Part shown: positions 60,368-64,000 of the stretch, in pieces
Position numbering within the stretch: the first letter of the stretch is position 1
Layout of the letters: every line of letters begins with the position of its first letter
Origin: Bacteriovoracaceae bacterium UBA3083
Lineage (GTDB): Bacteria > Bdellovibrionota > Bacteriovoracia > Bacteriovoracales > Bacteriovoracaceae
Direction of reading: 5' to 3'
DNA: 64,000 nt
Assembly (NCBI GenBank): GCA_002366565.1
Contig: DFBJ01000003.1
Coordinates: 273,956 to 337,955 of the forward strand
The notes under the pieces: model-generated
Database searches by the model: none
What the model saw: the letters and a program-made list of their open reading frames with translations, nothing else
Told to the model about the DNA's origin: nothing
Program-made: the position numbers and the translations under genes

Positions 60368-61048
60368 ATGTCTACTTTCGTAGGGTACGCTAGAAAAAAT
60401 ACGATTATCGAAAAGCTTGTGGCAAACAAGCTTTTTTGGTTTTTATTTATAGCTTTTACTTTTTCATATCCAATATATAAATCGATAAATAGAGAACTAC
60501 CTCCACCTCTTCCTAAACTCTACAAAGTTCCAGAATATACTCTGACAAATAGTTTTAATAAGCCATTTGGTAGTAAAGACTTAGAGGGGAAAATTTATAT
60601 TGCAGGATTTGCTTTCACAAGCTGTCCTACAACTTGTCCTGCTCTTATGGAAAAAATGGATAAGATTCAAAAAAGGGTAAGAGGACTTGGGACTAATATT
60701 GCATTAGTTACTTATACAGTAGATCCTGAGTACGATACTCCAGAAGTTCTTTTTAAGTTTGCTAGAAAGAGACACGCTAATCCCTATGTATGGACTTTTT
60801 TAACTGGTTCTGAGGCCGATCTAAAGAGAACTATTATAGATGGCTTTAAAGTGCCAATGGGGAAGCGAGAGCCAATAACAGGTAACGTTGATGGAGAAGA
60901 AGTTTCTTTAATTGATATTGCCCATAGTGAGAAATTTGTACTCGTAGATAAAAGTGGATATGTTCGCAGTTATTATGAAACAGATAAGCACAGTATTAAT
61001 CAAATGATGATTGATGTTGGTCTACTCGCAAATAGTTTTGAAAAATAA
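60368..61048 (+). CDS. SCO1/SenC copper chaperone
   Basis: A 226-residue membrane-anchored thioredoxin-fold protein that delivers copper to the CuA site. One N-terminal helix (residues 20-38), then FTSCPTTCPALMEKM with the CxxxCP copper motif, and the His ligand in DIAHSEKFVLVDK. It follows the dihaem cytochrome by 6 bases and precedes subunit IV, as in many oxidase operons. Confidence 0.94.
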   Translation: MSTFVGYARKNTIIEKLVANKLFWFLFIAFTFSYPIYKSINRELPPPLPKLYKVPEYTLTNSFNKPFGSKDLEGKIYIAGFAFTSCPTTCPALMEKMDKIQKRVRGLGTNIALVTYTVDPEYDTPEVLFKFARKRHANPYVWTFLTGSEADLKRTIIDGFKVPMGKREPITGNVDGEEVSLIDIAHSEKFVLVDKSGYVRSYYETDKHSINQMMIDVGLLANSFEK

Positions 61049-61063
61049 ATAAGGAGAATCATA

Positions 61064-61345
61064 ATGTCAGAAGTTCATCACCATAGTCATAAGAAATTAT
61101 ATATTATTATATTCTTTGTACTAACTATTTTAACTGGAGTAGAGATCCTAATTCCAGAGTTAGAAATAGCTTATTACTTAAAAGCCTCTTCACTTGTTGG
61201 ACTTGCTTTAGGTAAAGCATTTGTTGTTGCATACTTTTACATGCACTTGAATGAAGAAACAAAATGGTTAAAGTGGATTGCTGCTGTTCCATGTTCAGCA
61301 TTTCTTTACGCTGCAGTTTTAATTGCAGAATCAATGTTTAGATAA
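61064..61345 (+). CDS. ctaF: cytochrome c oxidase subunit IV
   Basis: A 93-residue subunit with three membrane helices, beginning with a His-rich tail (MSEVHHHSHKKLYIIIFFVL). KAFVVAYFYMHLNEETKWLK is the typical motif of prokaryotic subunit IV. AAGGAG precedes the start. It ends the oxidase operon, which is closed by an intrinsic terminator. Confidence 0.9.
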   Translation: MSEVHHHSHKKLYIIIFFVLTILTGVEILIPELEIAYYLKASSLVGLALGKAFVVAYFYMHLNEETKWLKWIAAVPCSAFLYAAVLIAESMFR

Positions 61346-61366
61346 TTTTAAAAGAATTTATTATAT

Positions 61367-61397
61367 AAAAAAAGCTCCTTGATGGAGCTTTTTTTTT
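61367..61397 (+). terminator. terminator of oxidase operon
   Basis: AAAGCTCC and GGAGCTTT form an 8-bp stem with a 5-base loop, followed by nine T. Confidence 0.93.
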
Positions 61398-61401
61398 GAC
61401 T

Positions 61402-61428
61402 ATCACAGCCTGCAATACAAGCTGTGAT
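61402..61428 (-). other. inverted repeat after binding-protein gene
   Basis: ATCACAGC and GCTGTGAT pair over 8 bp with an 11-base loop, just after the stop of the minus-strand binding-protein gene. No T-run follows on that strand, so it is a weak terminator or stability stem. Confidence 0.5.
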
Positions 61429-61442
61429 ATTTAAGAAAATGA

Positions 61443-62441
61443 TTATTTGTATTCAGCTTCAGTCATTAATTCTTTTGCTGTCTCTACAAAGTTTCCAAGA
61501 GTTCCAACATTAATTTTATCAACTTGAAATGTTCCAAAATCTCTAAGAGTCGTACTGATTGAAGCACTAGCATTAACAGGATATTGATCGAAAGCTTTTG
61601 CTACAGGAGCCTGAACTTCTTTTGAACTTAGGTATTCTAAAAGCATTGTAGCTTCTTTTACGTTTTTAGAATATTTTGTAATTCCAATTCCAACACCATT
61701 TACATGAGCATTAGAAAAACCTTGGTTAGCAAAGAAAGGTCTTACTGGATATTCTGAATCTGCTTCAATGAATGGAGCAAGGTAATAAGAGTTAACGAGT
61801 CCTACATGGCATTTACCTGCTGCTAAAGCACGGATAACATCACGGTCACTTGAAGTTGGATCCATTGAAAAGTTTGCAACCCATGACTTAAAAACATCTA
61901 ATGCCTTTTTAGCTCCAAGATGTGCAACTAGAGAGGCCGAAAGAGCTTGGCTATAAGTACTGTTTGAAGTTCTAACACAAAGTTTACCTTCCCACTTTTT
62001 ATTACCAAGATCAGAGTAAGAAGATAGCTCAGTAGGAGAAACTAAATCTCTGTTATACATTATTACTCTTGAGCGATAAAAAATAGTGAACCAGTTTTTA
62101 TTAGTCTCTATAAAGTTAGATGGAACATTTTCTTCTACAACCTTAGAGTTAAAAGATTGGTAAATACCTTCTTGAGTTGCAAGGTTATGATAAACAAGAT
62201 CTTTATCTAGGTGTAAATCTGCATCAGAATTAACACCATCGTTTTTAATCTTTTCAATTAAGTTTTTACTTTTACCTTCTACTATATTTACAGAGATACC
62301 TGTTCTTTCTGTAAATGGTTTGAATACTGCTTCTAATTTATCACCAGGATAAACAGAGTAAATAGTTAATGATTTTTCTGCAGCATTTACTGATGAAAGT
62401 AATGTGCATGAAAGAAGTAATGCTTTTAAACTAAGTTTCAT
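61443..62441 (-). CDS. iron(III)-type ABC transporter substrate-binding protein
   Basis: A 332-residue periplasmic binding protein of the FbpA/FutA type. Signal peptide MKLSLKALLLSCTLLSSVNA; start at 62441 because GGAG lies 6 bases upstream, and longer in-frame starts add only leader. The fold begins KSLTIYSVYPGDKLEAVFKPF, typical of FutA-like proteins (I-Y-S-x-R/Y), and includes GLVNSYYLAPF with a Tyr pair for metal binding. No permease or ATPase genes are adjacent. The ligand, Fe(III) or another metal, is by family resemblance. Confidence 0.85.
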   Translation of the reverse strand: MKLSLKALLLSCTLLSSVNAAEKSLTIYSVYPGDKLEAVFKPFTERTGISVNIVEGKSKNLIEKIKNDGVNSDADLHLDKDLVYHNLATQEGIYQSFNSKVVEENVPSNFIETNKNWFTIFYRSRVIMYNRDLVSPTELSSYSDLGNKKWEGKLCVRTSNSTYSQALSASLVAHLGAKKALDVFKSWVANFSMDPTSSDRDVIRALAAGKCHVGLVNSYYLAPFIEADSEYPVRPFFANQGFSNAHVNGVGIGITKYSKNVKEATMLLEYLSSKEVQAPVAKAFDQYPVNASASISTTLRDFGTFQVDKINVGTLGNFVETAKELMTEAEYK

Positions 62442-62639
62442 AAATAACTCCATATTAATTGTGTGCAAGATGTATATGAAAACAAGTTTGAAGTGTCAAA
62501 CTTATGTCCTGATTGTAAAACTATATATTTATAAGATGGAAAGATCTGAGGAAAGTGACTTTTAACAATAATATGATGCAAAAATAGTATGGGCCTATAA
62601 AGAGATGTAAAAAAGTAGCTATAATTTTTTGCATTAATA

Positions 62640-62895
62640 AGAAGAAAACAAAAAAAAGAGAAAGGATTAATGTTGAAAATAGAATTAATAAAAAAAATAA
62701 AAGATTTTTTATAAAGAAATACGAAAAATAAGAAATAAAAATAAAAAAAAGAATAAAAAAATAGAAAATTTGAAAAAATAATTGAAATAAAAATAGAAAA
62801 TTTGAAAAAAGTTGCAAAATTTTTAATCAAAAATGAGTGTTTTTGTAATTATTTTAAAAAAAATAGAAAAATTTCAAAAAATAATGAAAAAAAAA
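62640..62895. other. extremely A-rich tract with 32-bp spaced repeat
   Basis: Most of this gap is A or G on the plus strand with many A-runs. ATAGAAAATTTGAAAAAA occurs twice, at 62761-62778 and 62793-62810, exactly 32 bases apart, with a near copy at about 62860-62880. Reading frames through it are nearly all Phe/Leu/Ile/Lys and are not credible genes. Such phased A-tracts bend DNA and could be a promoter upstream element or protein-binding region. The whole 62442-62954 gap shows no other gene. Confidence 0.55.
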
Positions 62896-62937
62896 GGCTC
62901 AAGTCTTAAAAAAATAGGATTTTTAAAGAAATGAGCC
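62887..62937 (-). terminator. terminator of cyclophilin gene
   Basis: GGCTCA and TGAGCC enclose a second AT stem (CTTAAAAA with TTTTTAAAG). On the minus strand the outer stem is followed by nine T. It lies just after the cyclophilin stop. Confidence 0.75.
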
Positions 62938-62954
62938 GAAAAATCGAAGAATTT

Positions 62955-63530
62955 TTATAGTTGAACAGAGATTGTAATGATTTTATCGTTTAAATTAATA
63001 CGATCTAGAACATCCAAACCATCAATTACTTGGCCAAAAACAGTATAATTTAAATCTAAATGAGATAAAGTTGTAAGAGCTATATAAAACTGAGAGTCCG
63101 CACTATCAACGTCTTCCGGCTTTCTTGCCATGGCTACAGTTCCCTTAATATGTTGAAGTTTATTGAATTCAGACTTAAGTTTTTCTCCACTTCCGCCGTT
63201 ACCTGTACCTGTTGGATCGCCAGTTTGAACAAGAAATTTAGGATGTACTCGATGGAACTTTAGCCCGTCGTAGAAGCCCTCTTGGACTAATTGAAGGAAG
63301 CGAGTAACTGTGTTTGGAGCATCGTTTGGGTATAGTTTTAAAACAATATTACCTTTAACAGTTTTTATAATGACTGATTCGTGAGATAGCCCACTATCAC
63401 TGACTTTCAGGTCTTTTGAAGTGATAATTTTTGAGCTATTTATCTCGTTAAAAGTGATGTTTTTTTCTTTTTCACTACAACTTGTAATTAAAAGAGAAAG
63501 AAGAATTGGAAGAATAAGACGAAATTTCAT
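62955..63530 (-). CDS. cyclophilin-type peptidyl-prolyl isomerase lipoprotein
   Basis: A 191-residue protein. Signal MKFRLILPILLSLLITSC has a lipobox LLITSC (Cys18), so it is a lipoprotein at the envelope. Residues 50-185 form the cyclophilin fold: VKGNIVLKLYPNDAPNTVTRF, FHRVHPKFLVQTGDPTGTG, SQFYIALTTLSHLDLNYTVFG. The active-site His (FHR) and aromatic pocket are present. The mature linker of about 30 residues is Ser/Lys-rich. It assists folding of exported proteins. Confidence 0.92.
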   Translation of the reverse strand: MKFRLILPILLSLLITSCSEKEKNITFNEINSSKIITSKDLKVSDSGLSHESVIIKTVKGNIVLKLYPNDAPNTVTRFLQLVQEGFYDGLKFHRVHPKFLVQTGDPTGTGNGGSGEKLKSEFNKLQHIKGTVAMARKPEDVDSADSQFYIALTTLSHLDLNYTVFGQVIDGLDVLDRINLNDKIITISVQL

Positions 63531-63674
63531 AAAACCTGCTTTTTTTAAGTGTTTTTTGTTGAGATTAGTAGTGTGAGCTAATACTGAGTATAACCAGTGA
63601 CTTAAGTCAATAAAATCTCACAATAGGATTATTAAAAAAAAAGTGAAAAAACACAAATAAATTAAAATTCAGTG

Positions 63675-63703
63675 TTGACAGGTGAGCTAGGAACCCATAG
63701 ATT
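63675..63703 (+). promoter_or_regulatory. strong sigma70 promoter of tRNA/rRNA leader
   Basis: TTGACA (63675-63680) and TAGATT (63698-63703) are exactly 17 bases apart. The start would be near 63710, about 28 bases before the tRNA. A perfect -35 and the compact leader are typical of stable RNA promoters. Confidence 0.7.
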
Positions 63704-63737
63704 ACGTTCATCGAAACAAACACAGTTTGGAAAGCAC

Positions 63738-63813
63738 GGGGGTGTAGCTCAGTTGGGAGAGCACTTGCTTTGCACGCAAGGGGTCGCAGGTTCAACTCCT
63801 GTCATCTCCACCA
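63738..63813 (+). tRNA. tRNA-Ala (anticodon UGC)
   Basis: A complete 76-nt cloverleaf: acceptor GGGGGTG with CATCTCC (two G-T pairs), U8-A9, D arm GCTC...GAGC, anticodon stem CTTGC/GCAAG with loop TTTGCAC (anticodon TGC), T arm CGCAGGTTCAACTCCTG region with GTTCAA, then discriminator A and an encoded CCA. tRNA-Ala(UGC) is usually found in rRNA spacers, but here no 16S gene lies upstream. Confidence 0.95.
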
Positions 63814-63830
63814 ATGCTTAATTTGTTTCG

Positions 63831-63839
63831 GCTCTTTAA
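63831..63839 (+). promoter_or_regulatory. boxA antitermination element in rRNA-type leader
   Basis: GCTCTTTAA 18 bases after the tRNA resembles boxA (TGCTCTTTAAC), which recruits NusB/NusE on rRNA transcripts. The following segment to 64000 contains no gene; CTTGGC (near 63935) and GCCAAG (near 63990), with inner TTGGAT/ATCCAA, can form a long processing-type stem. An rRNA gene probably starts just beyond the window. Confidence 0.6.
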
Positions 63840-64000
63840 AATTCGAATAATAGTTAAAGATATGACGCTTCGGCCGATTATCGAGATGAGAAGATCCCAA
63901 AAATAGTATAAGTGCTAATTAAAGTCTTGGCGTAACTAAATCTTGGATGCTGTAAAAAGTTGAAGTTAGTAACGTAGAAAATCCAAAAGCCAAGAGCCAA

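Noticed and set aside
62438..62830. Overlapping minus-strand reading frames rich in Phe, Ile and Leu upstream of the binding-protein gene
   Set aside because: They are products of the A-rich tract: composition is nearly only Phe/Leu/Ile/Ser/Tyr, there is no ribosome site, and two frames are equally open.
63607..63795. Minus-strand open frame of about 62 codons at the right edge
   Set aside because: It lies over the tRNA-Ala gene and its promoter, which are better supported.
1..64000. CRISPR arrays, insertion sequences, integrases or prophage
   Set aside because: No direct-repeat arrays, transposase or integrase-like proteins were seen; the window is chromosomal core with lineage-specific genes.

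Overview
The window is a stretch of a low-GC (roughly one-third G+C by eye) Gram-negative chromosome. Two tandem short flagellins, a Tad/Flp pilus cluster, an RHS-like secreted protein, kynurenine-pathway genes and a split-cytochrome-b bc complex followed by a caa3-type oxidase suggest a predatory Bdellovibrionota, most like the marine Bacteriovorax/Halobacteriovorax group. This placement rests on gene content and memory of those families, not on a search.

Layout. 1-4.7 kb (minus strand): a hydrolase, an FHA protein, recG, greA, a zinc-ribbon protein and a secreted protein that seems to start at AUU. 4.8-7.6 kb: a UbiB-family kinase-like protein converging on a GNAT protein. 7.7-9.9 kb: two flagellins with a sigma28-type promoter, a leader hairpin and tiny leader ORFs. 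9.9-11.7 kb: a nucleotide-sugar reductase-like gene, an unknown gene and, on the minus strand, a 6S RNA gene with its own promoter. 11.8-19.8 kb: the Tad cluster: five prepilin-like proteins, the prepilin peptidase CpaA, CpaB, the secretin CpaC, a fused CpaE-CpaF ATPase and one TadB-like platform protein. 19.9-24 kb: a YD/RHS-like protein without a toxin end and three tiny secreted one-cysteine proteins. Two of these are clear paralogues, flank an aldehyde dehydrogenase and both have sigma54-type -24/-12 promoters.

24-38 kb is mostly housekeeping: a CheY-like regulator, lon, glmU-glmS (UDP-GlcNAc supply), a UvrD/PcrA helicase, then an overlapping operon asmA-like, mtnA, ppx/gppA and a cyclic-nucleotide-domain protein. 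At 37.9-38.8 kb is a short orphan FliG-like protein with a coiled-coil partner. 38.8-42 kb holds a thiolase and unknown membrane proteins.

42-61.3 kb is a respiratory block: a HEAT-repeat membrane protein, Rieske protein, split cytochrome b, an eight-haem cytochrome c and a subunit III. After an insertion carrying tryptophan dioxygenase and kynureninase come haem A synthase, a CtaA-CtaB fusion and oxidase subunits II, I, a second III, a dihaem cytochrome c, SCO and subunit IV. Together these encode quinol oxidation through bc and cytochrome c to an aa3-type oxidase, plus haem A synthesis and CuA assembly.

61.4-64 kb: an iron-type ABC binding protein, an extremely A-rich tract, a cyclophilin lipoprotein, then a strong promoter, tRNA-Ala(UGC) and a boxA-bearing leader that probably runs into rRNA genes beyond the window.

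Most distinctive signals: two genes whose reading frames point to AUU and AUA start codons at ideal Shine-Dalgarno spacing; the sigma54-driven micro-exoprotein family; the CpaE-CpaF and CtaA-CtaB fusions; the orphan FliG-like protein; and the mini-ORF fused to the second flagellin's ribosome site.
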